Origin: Meghimatium bilineatum
Taxonomy: Eukaryota > Mollusca > Gastropoda > Stylommatophora > Philomycidae
DNA: 64,000 nucleotides
NCBI GenBank assembly: GCA_034231615.1
Contig: CM067298.1
Coordinates: 49,891,832-49,955,831 of the forward strand
Direction: 5' to 3'
Shown here: positions 1-11,800 of the stretch, in pieces
Numbering within the stretch: position 1 is the stretch's first letter
Layout: every line of letters starts with the position of its first letter
The notes under the pieces: generated by a model
What the model was told of the DNA's origin: nothing
Databases searched by the model: none
The model's input: the letters and a program-made list of their open reading frames with translations, nothing else
Translations under genes and position numbers: made by a program

Positions 1-34
1 CAATCATGTAAGTCTTGTATTCCTTAGATATAAC

Positions 35-199
35 CAGGGCCGGATTTATACTTGATAAGGACCTACGCTATTTGAGATATGGGGCCCTTTATAAGTCCAG
101 ATTTATATGTCAGTGCCAAATATGATTTTCGGATACCTAGTGCTATATCTCGTTTCCCTAAGCTATAACTTGTGTAGCTTATACGTAAATCCAGGACTG
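35..199. mobile_element. hAT-type MITE, short copy
   Basis: The element starts CAGGGCCGGATTTA and ends with an imperfect inverted copy (TAAATCCAGGACTG). It is flanked by gatataac and aacataac, which agree at 6 of 8 positions, as expected for an old 8-bp hAT target duplication. It contains one 24-bp unit (CTATTTGAGATATGGGG core, 61-84). A related copy near 37.3 kb has four such units. No coding capacity. Confidence 0.6.
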
Positions 200-379
200 A
201 ACATAACTTGTATATATCTGATTATTGTTTCACACATACTTATGTAAACACATTTTAACCCCCTCTTTTTGTTCTTTCGTTCCCTAATAATGTATATAGC
301 TGAGGCCATATTTCTTGTATAAATTTGAATAATTTTCTTTCAGTATTTTTATTTTTATCTTTTCTACAAGTATTCTTGT

Positions 380-790
380 ATATATACACATTTCTTCGAA
401 TGTGGCATATGGTTTAACATCCATTAGCTTATCTGAGGACCAGTATCAGTATGTTACTGTCTCATAGTTTGTGCACTCAAGAAGGAGGTGCTCTGCTGTT
501 TGGTTCGCTTGATCACAAATGGAATTAACATTTGTCAAGTTTGCGTAGACTTGCCTACTTAGTCATTTGGGTCAAGATCTGAGTCGAAATATAATGATAT
601 GAACGTATGTGTTAAGCTGATGGTAATCGTCCCGTGAGGTTCAGTTAGACTTTCATTGTGATTCATAATACGGCTATTTGCCACAAATAACTGATTGATA
701 CAGCAAGTTGTTGAATGTTAGCACCTTATTTAGCAAGGTTAATGATGCCATCTCTCATTTCCTTCTATTCCCAATTGGGAAACCAATTTT
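380..790 (-). mobile_element. LINE 3' remnant (RNase H-type element)
   Basis: On the minus strand broken frames read FRLRS followed by CDQ, TAEHLLLEC and TNYE. This matches the Cys/His segment that ends many RNase H-bearing LINEs (RLRTGH ... CxC ... AEHVLQxC). The reading is interrupted by stops and shifts, so this is an old relic. Confidence 0.45.
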
Positions 791-844
791 AAAATACGAT
801 TATACAATATTTACAATATAAAACATGAACATTTGAACACACGT

Positions 845-2232
845 TTTATTTACGCTTGAATGGTGGTAAATAACTTTGCCTTCCTCTGTATCTTCTCCCC
901 TTAATCTTTGGATGGTCACTAAATGTTGACATTTTTCATTTCTCATCACATGCCCTAAAAATCTTGCTTCTGTTTTTTTTTAAATGTTCGATAGAATCTG
1001 TCGTTTTATTCCACTATCTCTGAGAAATTCTACATTCGTTTTCTTGGTTCTCTGTGGAATTTTCTTCATTATTATTTAAAAGAAAAAACACATCTCAGTG
1101 CCTCCAGTTTGTGTTGGACAATTTTGTTTGCTGTCCATGCTCCATTTCTATAATGAAGGATTAACACAATATAACCTAGCACTCGAACTTGTTTATCATT
1201 AATATTACTTTATTTGCATAGAATATTTCTCATTTTTGAAAATGTTGATTTTACCTGTGCTATCCTGCTATGATCTCATTGAGCACCTACCATATGATGT
1301 TAAAATGGTGCCAAATACTTGACTTTATCAGCTTGATTTAACATTTTATCATTGATAGTAATACTGCCTTTTGACGGTGTGTCTTTGAAACAACCATTAC
1401 TTCTCTTTTGTTTACTTTTTAAGCTGATGCCTTTGTTGCAACTGTCTTCAACTACCGTGTCTGACAGGGCTGGAAATAGTGTTCACTCCCTCCAATCATA
1501 ATTGTATCGCCAGCATATCTTAGATTATTCTTACTCTAACTTTCAACTGTTATTCCAGAGATCCGTTCTATGTTTCGCATAATAGCCCCTCTGTATACAG
1601 GGGGCATAGCATTAAAGAGAAAAGATCTGGTGATATTACACATTCTTGTCTTACGCCCATACCTATCTATTGGAATTTTACTGTCAGATCTCATCGCATC
1701 TATTTGTTTCCAATATATACTTTTTACTACCTTTAAATCCTTTCTATGAACATTGAGTTTTCTAACATTTTTATCATTTTTGAATGCTTCATCATGTCAA
1801 ATGCTTTATTATGATATATTAAGCACAAGTACATGTTATTTTGTACTTCTATTTAGTTTGCCCTCTCCATCAATGTTCGTAACATATTTAGGGCATTTCT
1901 TGTGACTTTTCCTTCCAGAAACCCACATTAAATACTTAAATATTTCTGGTTTTAATTTTCCTCTTATTTGTCTCATGACAGGATCTTGATATCTAGCTCA
2001 TAAGGATCTTGATTTCTGATTGTTCGGTGGTCTTCACATTCTACTGCACCCTATTTCTTCGGTAAAGTTATGCATATTAATTGCAATAAATCAAATGGAA
2101 TATCGCCACTGCTATATATGTTATTTAGCATTTTTGTGATTATTTTTATGCCATACTCCCCAATTACTTCTAATTGTTCCTTTGCAATAGTATATGGTCC
2201 AGGAGATTTATTGTATTTCAAGTGATGTATAG
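845..2232 (-). mobile_element. RTE-like LINE relic, downstream half (split by a hAT element)
   Basis: Minus-strand frames give HLKYNKSPGP and IAKEQLEVIGE (an RT-domain segment), a decayed catalytic region, and C-terminal FLGHVMRNEK and IQRLRGEDTEEGK. The frame before HLKYNKSPGP continues on the far side of the hAT element at 4693, so the LINE was there first. Many stops and shifts; not functional. Confidence 0.65.
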
Positions 2233-4692
2233 CAGGCGTGTCAAACTCGAAAAGCACAATGGGCCGCATAAGATACTTTGAGTATACCGGCGGGCCACAC
2301 CAACAAATCTGAGAAACACTGCAATCTTATTGAATTATATTTAATTAATTTGCACGCTTACTACAGCGGTTTTATTAAGCTAACGCCCCACAATGCCAAA
2401 TATAACAATTGTAATGCAACATTTATTTAAGAACATTCAATCATTTGTGCTGTTTAATCAGTGTTTTGTCATGAGGTGTGAAATCCTACATCTGTTTAAG
2501 AACATTCAATCATTTGTACTCTTTAATCAGTGTTTTGTCCTGAGGGTTGATGCCTCTTTTTCATGACAATTTTTCGTATATCTGGCTGAAATGTATTTGC
2601 AGTTCCGACCTTCATCAGGGATGGCAAGTGTTCATCGGTCAGCTTTGTTCTTTTAGATGTTTTTGTTAATTTCATGAAGGAAAATAACTGTTCACGTACA
2701 TAGGTGGAACCGAACATTGCCACAATCCTAGATGAAAACGTTCTGAAGTTTGTAAACTTTTCAGGAAGGTATGAATAGAAGCCAGGTATGCCGACTTCTA
2801 GATATTTTGCTTTTAGTGTAGAATCAGACTGCATTTCTTATAGCTCCATCTGCAAGTATTTCCTCTGCTTTGACAACATCACAATTGAATTGTGCCGAGA
2901 ATAATGCAAAATGGTTTTAAAACGATGAGAAATCACTAAACCTTTCCTGGAACTCTTTTGACAATAACTCTAGGTGACTCTCATATTTAGCAAAGGTAAG
3001 TACAGATTCAGCATTGGCCTGGTTTTTTAGTTCTTTGCAGTTAGGAAAATGAATCAAATATTAACGTTACAACTATGTCTTCCATAAGCTTAGTTTTGTA
3101 ATGAAACACTTGATATCGTCGTACAACTAAGTGATGAGTTTGTTTTTGCCTTGTAATTTCAAATTAAGATCACTTAAATGTGCAGTAATGTCCACAGCAA
3201 ACGCTAGCTCCTGGACACAACTTTAATCTTTTATTTCATCAGTGTTTTTACCTTTCATCTCCAAAAATAAAGTAATTTCTTGTCAGCAAATAAAATCTTG
3301 TCAGCACTTTGTGACACGACAACCAACGGACTGCTGTGTAGAATGGAACTTCGGTGAACTGACTATCCATGTCTTCTAACATCTGACTGAAATGACGATG
3401 GTTGAGAGCATTGCATTTGATAAAGTTCACGGTTTTTGTGACCACACTAAGCACGTGATTCAATTTTAAATTCTTTGAACACAAATTTTGCTGATGAATA
3501 ATGCAGTGAAAATGTGCAAATAATGAATATGGATACGAGTTCTCAATTTTTGTTCGCAACTTGGCAGCAACACCATTATGTCTGCCAATCATATTCGCAT
3601 CACCGTCAGTATATAAACATACAAGTTTACTCACATCAAAATCATAATCATGGAGAATCCGCTCCACTTTTCCAAAGATGTCTTCGCTCGATGTAGTCTC
3701 ATGCATTGGACTTAGTTCAATCAGTTCTTTATAAATATTAAATTTACTGTCACAGGCCCTAATAAAAATTGCAAGCTGTGCTATTCCAGTGATGTCAACG
3801 GTCTCATCAATAGCAATAGAAAAATGTTCAAATTTGGATGATGCAGACTGTTGTTTCAAATCATCTGCTATTTCACCAATCCTGGACGTCCAGCAACATT
3901 GTTCCTGGTTAAAGAAATATCCTTAAATAACTGTGCTTTCTGTGGGCACACAATGTCAGCAGCTTTTATAAGGCAATACTTTTCGAAATCTCCTTCACTG
4001 TCAAATTTCCCACTCATGGCGACCATTCAGCTGAGTTCATAGCTTGCAGTAACGGAAGGGACATTGGATTGATCTATTTTTGTAAAACATTTCTGTCGCT
4101 GTATCAAGATAGCCTTCATTTCCTTTACTCTTGAAACACGGATTAAGCCCTCATATTTATCGCAGGATCGATGGTTGGTTTCATAATGTCTTTTTAAGTT
4201 GTACTCTTTTGGCGTGGCAATGCTGCTATTGCATACTAAGCAATGTATCTTTCTATTTATCATTGCACAAAAATACTGTAGTTCCCATTTTTCCTGAAAT
4301 ACTCGCCTTTCTTCATCAAGTGTCCTTTCTTCTTAAGTGAAAGTGATGTAGCTATAGAGTCAGTTTATGCAGTACTTCATGAAAACAAATAACATAACTA
4401 CCGGCACGATTCACAAGATACAATTTATTATTGTTTTAAAATGTAAACATGGCAATAGCAACCTGTCTGCTACTTCCGGTCAATTGTCATAGATAGAAAA
4501 CCCTTACTAGCTTAAAACAGCCGTATTGTTTTCTTATACGTGGCACCGTGCCAAATTTATGTTTTCTATAGCCAGTTTAAAGTATTAAAACTGTAATTTT
4601 CACCATTAAATGAGACAACTGCATTATTCTTTGTGCGGGTCGCACATGTACTTGCAAGGGGCCACATGCGGGCCGCACGTTTGACATGCCTG
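2233..4692 (-). mobile_element. hAT transposon, GTF2IRD2/ZBED5-like transposase relic
   Basis: The ends are inverted: CAGGCGTGTCAAACTC at the left, and the complement of CAGGCATGTCAAAC at the right. The flanks atgtatag (2225-2232) and atgtataa (4693-4700) form an 8-bp target duplication with one mismatch. The transposase runs on the minus strand in pieces. At 4263-4027 there is a BED-type zinc knuckle (C-x-x-C, then H-x5-H in YNLKRHYETNH). At 3859-3248 lies the RNase H-like core (IAIDETVDITG, LYTDGDANMIG, HCIIHQQNL, VRWLS). At 2834-2523 lies a C-terminal segment ending near LPSLMKVGTAN. Stops and frame changes between the pieces show it is inactive. Whole length about 2.46 kb. Confidence 0.87.
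2426..2545. repeat. Internal 51-bp direct duplication within the hAT element
   Basis: Positions 2426-2476 and 2495-2545 are near-identical copies (TTTAAGAACATTCAATCATT core) separated by 18 bp. They lie in the noncoding left part of the transposon, just after its transposase stop. Confidence 0.8.
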
Positions 4693-4700
4693 ATGTATAA

Positions 4701-4902
4701 CTTCTTTCACATCTGCAGTTTATATACAGGGGCCTTCGGTTTTGTACAGTATGTCTGTTTCATTTCTACTATCTTTGTAAAATTCCCTAATGTGTTCTTC
4801 CTTTCTATGCAGGATTTCATGTTTCTTCTATTAAAATATGCCCTTGCTTTAACTCCAGGCACAGAGTCTTGAGAACTTGCCATCTACTTGTACTTATTTA
4901 TT

Positions 4903-4944
<42 letters not shown>

Positions 4945-5116
4945 GTATTTACATAGTGATATTTTTTTTTTATTTCACAGCATTTTGAATTTAACCATTT
5001 TTTTTGCTGTATTGAATTTATCTTTAATTTCTTTGTTTATCTTATATTCTGAAATGTTAGCATATAACTTTCTTTGTTTCATCAACTTTAAGATGTCTCC
5101 TGTCATTTTTTGCTAG
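4701..5116 (-). mobile_element. RTE-like LINE relic, upstream half, with (TA)n
   Basis: The minus strand next to the hAT target duplication reads ADVKEVIH. It continues into HLKYNKSPGP on the other side of the transposon, as expected for the EIxxAIxxLKxxKSPGP segment of RTE reverse transcriptases. Farther upstream the frame is decayed. A (TA)n tract lies at 4907-4939. Confidence 0.5.
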
Positions 5117-5169
5117 ACGTTTCTTAGGTGGCAGGATCTCTGCAGATGTTTGCTGTATATAGTCTTTTA

Positions 5170-5357
5170 ATGGGATGGAGTTAGCTGCCCCATTCCAATT
5201 AGGGTCAGTGACATTAAAGCCATACTGAAGTCGGATGTGATCGGCCGAAAGGTGCAGAATTTACCTGTAATGCTGTAAACCATGGCACAACGAATTCCGT
5301 TCTCGGACTACCTCCTGATAATCTGCATGAATTTGAGAACGAACGCAGAAGAAGATT
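5170..5357 (+). mobile_element. GAA-tailed SINE-like element, subfamily A
   Basis: Contains GGGTCAGTGACATTAAAGCC, GAAGTCGGATGTG, GACTACCTCCTG and the tail TTTGAGAACGAACGCAGAAG. It aligns with the copies at 13951, 25030 and 31812 (reverse). Noncoding; no internal tRNA promoter was recognised in this part. Confidence 0.7.
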
Positions 5358-5734
5358 CTTTTAATATCATCCACTTGTTCATCATTGGTGTGTATTTTCT
5401 CTATGTCGTTGTTCTTGTGTTGTATTGCTATATTGTGCTATACTCTGCTTGTAACTCGTTGTTCTTTGTTAATAGATTTACATGTTGGGTGATTATTAGT
5501 AGTTCTTAATCTTGCTATTCGTATACTTAACTTTCCCACAATAGAAACATGGTCGCTATGCTGTCTGCACTTGGGCGTGTTTTGGCAGACCCCCAACGAG
5601 TTTTTTCATGTTTCATTGACCGTAGTATAATCGATGTTTGTGAGTCTTGTTATTGTGAGCTTCTTCATGCCCATAGTCATCTAAGATGTTGGTAGAACCA
5701 TATTCTATATATCTAGCTGTTTTTCGGTGTATCT

Positions 5735-6200
5735 ATCTATGTGACGTCCTTTACAGAACGTTGTCCTCACTGCCACTCTCTAAGCCTCTTGGGTCTGAGT
5801 AAGTTGCCCGGCTTCTTGTAGCTTCATTTTCAAGTTTTCGATATCTTGTGTCCATAGTAGTCTTAGTCTGCCTCTTGTTTTCTTTCCTGGAACTTTTTCC
5901 TCTTTGATTATCTTTTTAAAATCTAGTGTCATTGTATATGTTCGAAATATGTGATCTTTCGATTTAAAAAAAAATAATTAGGAGCCAGTCTTGTTCTATC
6001 GTCTTGTCTTTGCGGACATCTACGTTGGCACATCTTTCTGTCAAAATTCTGCAACGGAAAATATAGCTTCTTAATTGTTGTAATTGTGTTTTTCTATTTG
6101 CTACTTGCGATAGATTTTTCATCGGTGATGTTTTTGTGGGTAAATTCCTAATCTAGTTATATGTCTTCTGGGCAATCTCCTTTCCCGGTGATGGTTGAAC
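5735..6200 (-). mobile_element. LINE C-terminal relic
   Basis: Minus-strand frames resemble the end of an endonuclease/RT LINE: a basic segment (KKFQERKQEAD-like), a W-x-x-DIENL-like segment, then QEAGQLTQTQEA. This is weak, multi-frame similarity only. Confidence 0.35.
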
Positions 6201-6639
6201 AGAGATGTTCAAAGAATCTAAAATTTTCTAGTTACTGTTTTTTCAATGACTATTGTAGGTCGGATCTCTTCTCAGATTATATGCATTATTCCTTTATTTT
6301 CATTGAGGAAAGGGTGTTGTACCTAGCTATGACGTTTAACTGACATAATCATGGGTTCTAAAACTGTGCGGTTGCTTGACATTGTCATCTGAAGGGTGTC
6401 ATCTGAAGGGTGTCACCTGCATAACTAACTTCTGGAATCTCATATACTCCGATGTGGAGGGGTTGAAAATGTTCTCAATGTGTGTCTTCTCATACATTTC
6501 GCATAGTGTTTTCTGCGTATATGTTATAGGGCATTGTCTGTTCTTTCTAATACAACAATGTTAGTCACTATGTCCGGCTACACAATCCTATCATTCTAAG
6601 TAGGCGCCACATATCACATCTGTTTATCCGTCTCTACGT

Positions 6640-6905
6640 TAGGGCGGTTTCGACCGGTGTGTTAGGCCGGTTTCGACCGGTTTCGATTGCCAACATATTG
6701 GATGTGCGGGAACACTCAGAACATTCAGTTGCACACTCAGCACATTTGGTTGTACATTCAGCACATTTGCACACTCGGTACATAGAATATTTTGTTATAT
6801 GAGCTAAATTAGCACATTCAGTTGCACACTAGGAACATGTGGGTCATATTGGATGTGCGGGCACACTCAGCACATTCGGCTGCACATTCGACACACTCGG
6901 GGCTC
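6640..6905. repeat. Degenerate short repeats (cacactcagcacattc motif)
   Basis: GGTTTCGACCGGT occurs twice, then ATATTGGATGTGCGGG occurs twice (about 6693 and 6848), each followed by runs of CACACTCAGCACATTCGG-like units. This looks like a decayed simple array of about 16-18 bp with a higher-order duplication. No gene. Confidence 0.55.
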
Positions 6906-7099
6906 GTTCAAGCCCAATGCACTACTCATACCAAGTAGTACAAGCAAAATAATTATGTCAAGATTAACTAAAACATACATTTGTTAAACTAGTCTCAATA
7001 TTTGCAACTTTATGATTATGATAGTCAGACAACACTTTATAAAGTGCGTAAATAATCACATACAGTGTACTTTGTACTTTAGTGTTTAAATAAAGTGAC

Positions 7100-7590
7100 A
7101 TTTTCTTTCCAGATCGTTATCTTCGTCGCGGATACTCTGAACGCCTCTCTGTTCCGGGCAAGCAGGCATGCATTGGCCAAAGACATGTGCATATATTCTT
7201 TTATATCGCTGGTCTATCGTCTTCTTGGTCTTCCTCTTCTTCTCTATTCCGGCACTCTGCCCTCTAGAATCTGCCTTTCGATGCCATCATGTCGATATAA
7301 GTGTCCAAAATACTGTAGCGTCCTTCTCATGATGGTATTTAGAAGTCACCCTTCGTTTAGTTTCGATAATTTCAAAACTTCAATGTTCTTCGTTTTCTCT
7401 GCCCATGATATTCGTAGGATCTTTCTGTAGCACTTCATTGCAAATTAATTTATTCTTTTGGATATTGTCCTCAATATCACAATTTGTGTTTTTATGTAAT
7501 TATGAGGGCACCATTTTTTTCAATGACCTATCTGCAGTTGGAGATTGCCTATATGGTGGCATTGTTTGCGAAGCGCATATGCAGACAACA
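7100..7590 (-). mobile_element. LINE 3' fragment (same family as 33850-35205)
   Basis: Minus-strand frames contain YRKILRISWAEKTKN, LQYFGHLYRHDGIERQILEG, RRRGRPRRR and SLANACLLAREQ. The order matches the fragments at 33850-35205 (KILRIS, FGHIKRHNCLERQIMEG, SLENANHIAQD) and 45785-46015. Several frame changes. Confidence 0.6.
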
Positions 7591-7699
7591 TAGTATGAAG
7601 GACAATCTATTTAGGGTCGGCGTCTGCATTGATCACTTCCTACTGTATGAGATAAAAACGCGTTTTAATTTTTTCGCTTCTACATATCCAAGCACACAG

Positions 7700-8390
7700 T
7701 ATTAGTTACTGAGCTCAAGTAACAACTATATATACTAATTGTAACTTAGTATGTCTAGCTAGTAAAAAAAGGACTTAGATACTACATTTCTCCAGCCGGT
7801 CCTATTCTGCTCACTACAGCAAAAGTGTGATTGTGGGTATAGCCACATGAAGCAACATGAGCTATATCATTCGACATAGTGGAAACATCTTTAAGATACC
7901 TACTTGAATTCATGTGAAAAAAACGGCTAAGGAGAAGATTCTGGATGAAACAGAACTGGCGACAAGCAAATGATAATCAATAAAAAGTAGTACTGACGGT
8001 AAAACTCTATGAAAATAATACTCGATTGGTAATTCATGAAGTTCTACTGAATGACGACCGACACACTATGCTGTCGGTTGATTACGTGAAATAATATATA
8101 CAACAACTCACAGGAAAGGTAAAGATGCGAGATCAGCAAAGTATCTTGTTTCTCTCTCGTAAACTATCTGTTCTGTTTTAATTTTTATGTTGTGCAGGGT
8201 GTCTATAAACGTCACTGTGCACTAAATTTCACTGCAGGAGACACATCGCACCATCTGTGAATCTTTTAGTACATAAATGTGTGACGACATTGACGCTACA
8301 ATTATTTATGAGAAAAAACATATACTAACTAAATTTATATTCAATGCATCAATGCTAATTAATTGAACTCTTAAAGACTGTCGGCAGTAC
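7700..8390. other. AT-rich DNA without recognised feature
   Basis: No frame, repeat or RNA gene that I can support between the LINE fragment and the SINE at 8398. Confidence 0.5.
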
Positions 8391-8397
8391 ATGAGGA

Positions 8398-8615
8398 GCG
8401 CGGTAGCCTAGTTGATAGTGAGCTTGCTTTCTATCACTGGGTTACAGCGTGCCAGGTTGGAAACCCCGTCAGTACAAAACAATCCGGGTTGTGATTTCTC
8501 GCTTGACACTCACCAGTCGACTCAGCTGTAAATGAGTACCTGACGCATGAGTTAGGGGAAGTAAGGACAGCAAGGAGAGAACTAGCTACCCCACCTAATA
8601 GTTGCAGTGGCTTAG
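8398..8615 (+). mobile_element. tRNA-derived SINE relic with conserved central domain
   Basis: The head resembles a tRNA (GCGCGGTAGCCTAGTTGATAG as A-box region, then CAGGTTGGAAACCC near the B box). The body has CCAGTCGACTCAGCTGTAAA and GAGTACCTGACGCATGAGTT then GGGGAAGTAAGGAC. The same body core occurs in the SINE at 55052 (GTCGACCCAGCCTTAAATGG). Decayed copy. Confidence 0.65.
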
Positions 8616-8619
8616 AACA

Positions 8620-10430
8620 TGAAGAGTTATCTTGCTGCCACGAGACATACCTTTTCTTCTAAAGACTGTAATTGTAAATGCGAGTTTTGCCATCATTTTT
8701 TCCCCTTGATGCAACAGTTATTTTTAAAAGTAGAACTTCTTTGTAATTACACAATGCACATGCTTGTATCATACATTAAACTAAAGATCAATGAAAATAC
8801 AATTATAGTGTTATAAATGTAAATTAACATACTTGATTAAAGAATGATATGATTAATTTTCCACGCAAATTATGTAAAAACAATGGAATTTATGAATGTA
8901 AAAAATAAATTAAACTTTTAACCAACTAAAGTAGAAAGACTTGAACTATTTATTATTACTTCAATACATTGAGAATAACCGTAATACATTTGTGAACATT
9001 TAGTAACAAGTATTAGCTTCTTGTAATTTACTTGTATAGTTTAGCTTATTAAGTGAACCATAGAATAATTGCTTACAAATACATTTTGACCACGCACCCT
9101 CATCTTTACAATTAGATTATTCCCTATTAAAAATCATGTCTACGACGAAGTAAATACAAGCTAATGATTCATGAAGCATACATAATATGCTAACATTTAC
9201 TTTCCATACAAGAAATGAACCATTTAAAAAAAACATGCTTCATTAGGTTGTCTGTCATTGTGAAAGTTTGAACAAACAAACATGGGTGATGTTATTATTT
9301 ATGCACTTTACTCAATTTTGAATACAGAAAATCAATTTTCTACGACACGTTTGCTTTGTTCATTGTGAAAGTAGAGTGCTGAAGAATTGAATAACAGTGA
9401 TTTCTATTTTGTAACTAACACTTTTCTAAATACCGAAAAATATTGCAATTTCCGACACCTGTCCTAACGTTTTAGACTTTTTCAGATATTTATTTTGAGA
9501 TAGATACGGTTGTCAGCGTCGTTTTGAACTTTAAGAGTTCAGCAAAGACGATTTGAATTTTAGCATACACTTTGGATGTGGACCATGTAATCAATGGCAC
9601 ATCTCGGCTGCGACTTGAAGAATTAGGTATTAAAAGTGGTGCTAATGAGCATGCTAACTTAAGGACAGACTTAGGGATATTGTAATCTGAATCATGTGGG
9701 GTATCAGCATGGGTACAATTCAATATCGTCTGGGGACAACAATATTTATTCTAGGAGAGGCCAACATACATCTAATGGGATAAATCTGATATGTCAAGTA
9801 GCCTAATTAGAACTGCCGATCTATTCCTGTTGATTCAAAATACTTGTACATGTGCGGTACCTTGAAATCCGACAATATAAAATTACAAACTATCTAGACC
9901 GAACTGTGAAATGAAATTTTGAACAGTGTGAAGTAGCAAATAAATATGTCAACCATGTGATTCTGCTAGTTTAAAAGGAAATAGAGACAGTGTCAATCGC
10001 CAAATTTTGATGTTCTTCATTAGAGGCGCAGGGGTTTGGAATTCAAATATATACATATATTCTTGTTTCCTGTAAAAAATAGAGAGAACGTACTTTCGAA
10101 CTTAAAAAAAAACTAAAGAAAAGATAATGAACTGCTAGCAATATCAGTTCCATATATGACAAGGAAATGTGATTTTGCACAGCCAATTAACACATTTTTG
10201 CTCCTTTGTGATATATGCGTTTATCTTTAGTATGATGACGTCATTTTATAAGCTTGAAAAATAATGAAACGTATTTACATTATTTAGCAATACGAGCATG
10301 TCGCAATTTTCAATATTCGTTTTCAATTCACTGACACTAGTAAGGTAAAACAGACAGTGGTAATACTGAGATTACTATTATTTTCTTCATGAATTTTTTT
10401 TACTTTTATTTCTAACTTTAATTAAAGTTA
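8620..10430. other. Long AT-rich stretch with no recognised gene
   Basis: About 1.8 kb of AT-rich sequence. Only short random frames were seen; no repeat family was recognised. Confidence 0.5.
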
Positions 10431-10436
10431 TTTAAG

Positions 10437-10640
10437 GTGTGGCACATGGTCGAGAGATTAGAACGCTAGTCTCACACGAGTACGGTCTAGAGTTCGATCT
10501 CCGGTAAGGACTGGGTTTTTTTTCTATCGGAGGGTAAATTGAAAAACTCACCCTGTACATGACATGGCGACTGCAAGACAGCTTTTATCACACAGCTATA
10601 TAAAACCCTCCCTGCAACGCCTGAACTGGTAATATGCAGT
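10437..10640 (+). mobile_element. tRNA-derived SINE (second type)
   Basis: The head CACATGGTCGAGAGATTAGA has A-box character, followed at the right distance by AGAGTTCGATCTCC, a good B box (GGTTCGATTCC-like). The rest (CTATCGGAGGGTAAATTGAA, then a GACATGGCGACTGC segment) has no match to the other SINEs in the window. Confidence 0.6.
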
Positions 10641-10844
10641 ATTGACAGTTTTTTAAAATAATTTTGTAGTTAAGACAATCTTCAGGTTTCATGCAATGAA
10701 TATATGTCTCTTGAACTGTTATTGTGGGATAATGCACGAGATTCTTCTTGTGGACTTCAAAACGTGAAGTTAATTAACTATAATTGTATACATTGTGCAT
10801 TTATTAAGTGGTTACCAAACTAGATACAAAAAGAAATCAAGAAT

Positions 10845-11160
10845 TTAGGAAAGATAATTGGTATAATATCATATATTGAACATATTGAAAGACAGCAAGT
10901 AAAATGGTTTGGTCACCTTATGAGAATGAAGCTAATACAAAATACCAATAAGAGCATATAAAAACAGAGTATCCGGGCGTAAGGCCAAAGGTAGACAAGG
11001 AAATGCTGGATATAATACATCATAATAGCCTTGAACAAACATGGACTAAATGCAACTTCGGCAACACATCTGGCCTTGGAACGACAGCTTAAGCTTCCAT
11101 CCCTACGCTTAACGGCAAGTGTGAATGCGATCAACCGTCATTCACCTGGGAATAGACAAT
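10845..11160 (+). mobile_element. LINE 3' end fragment
   Basis: The plus strand reads YIEHIERQQVKWFGHLMRMK and later LNKHGLNAT, LALERQLKLPSLRLTA, HSPGNRQ. This matches the minus-strand piece at 19560-19906 (QQVKWFSHLMRMNP, LNKHGLNATKATYLTLKGQ). One or more frame changes lie in between. Confidence 0.7.
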
Positions 11161-11221
11161 AGGCATTTATTAAGATTGGTATGATTTTTACGATAATTAT
11201 ATCCGATTGGTGAATTTCTTC

Positions 11222-11395
11222 TTTTTCTTCTTCTTCAGTGCACATTCTCAAACTCCCGCGGGATCTCTCTTTTAGCAGAATCATTGTCTTACTAGATTTC
11301 CAGCAGGATGTAATTCAGAGAATGTAAATGCGTTGTGTCGCCGTCTTATTTGCGCCAATTGCCCGACAGATCCATATTTGGCAGGGATTGATGAA
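11222..11395 (-). mobile_element. GAA-tailed SINE-like element, subfamily B
   Basis: The reverse complement carries the GAAGAAGAA tail, TTTGAGAATGTGCACTG-like end, a 40-bp insert with TAGTAAGACAATGATTCTGC and the shared core CATTTACATTCTCTGAATTA. It shares the insert with the copies at 13455, 39345 and 60625. Confidence 0.65.
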
Positions 11396-11544
11396 TTTAA
11401 ATGTAATATTTAATTTTAAATTGATGATGCCGACGGGGTGTACTTCCATGGCACGACAGGGGTGCAAATAACAGTAAAAATTATATGAAATGGATGACGA
11501 TTCGGACGACTATAGAGATATCACATCTTGGAGATTTGCTACCT

Positions 11545-11635
11545 CAGCCCATATAGTGTCAAGCTAACTTAGAAGCAATACTGAAGTCGGTTGTGCTGAA
11601 CCGAAAACGAAGATATCGCAGTCATGGCGCAAAGC
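11545..11635 (+). mobile_element. GAA-tailed SINE-like element, subfamily A, fragment
   Basis: CCCATATAGTGTCAAGCTAA, ATACTGAAGTCGGTTGTG and AAGATATCGCAGTCATGGCG match the central part of the copy at 13951. The tail is missing. Confidence 0.5.
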
Positions 11636-11800
11636 AAAATTACACATTTATCAGAGCTACATCCTACTACTATAAAGTAGTAGAAAAATAAACACAGAAG
11701 ATGGTGATTATAATGGTATCAAAATCACAGAGCTACACCGCACAATAAACAATATGGGGTGGTCAAGTGTTGAAATATAGCAGTATGAAGTTTCTGTTTC

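Noticed and set aside
10437-10520. Functional tRNA gene
   Set aside because: A- and B-box-like segments are present, but no cloverleaf can be folded convincingly and a SINE body follows.
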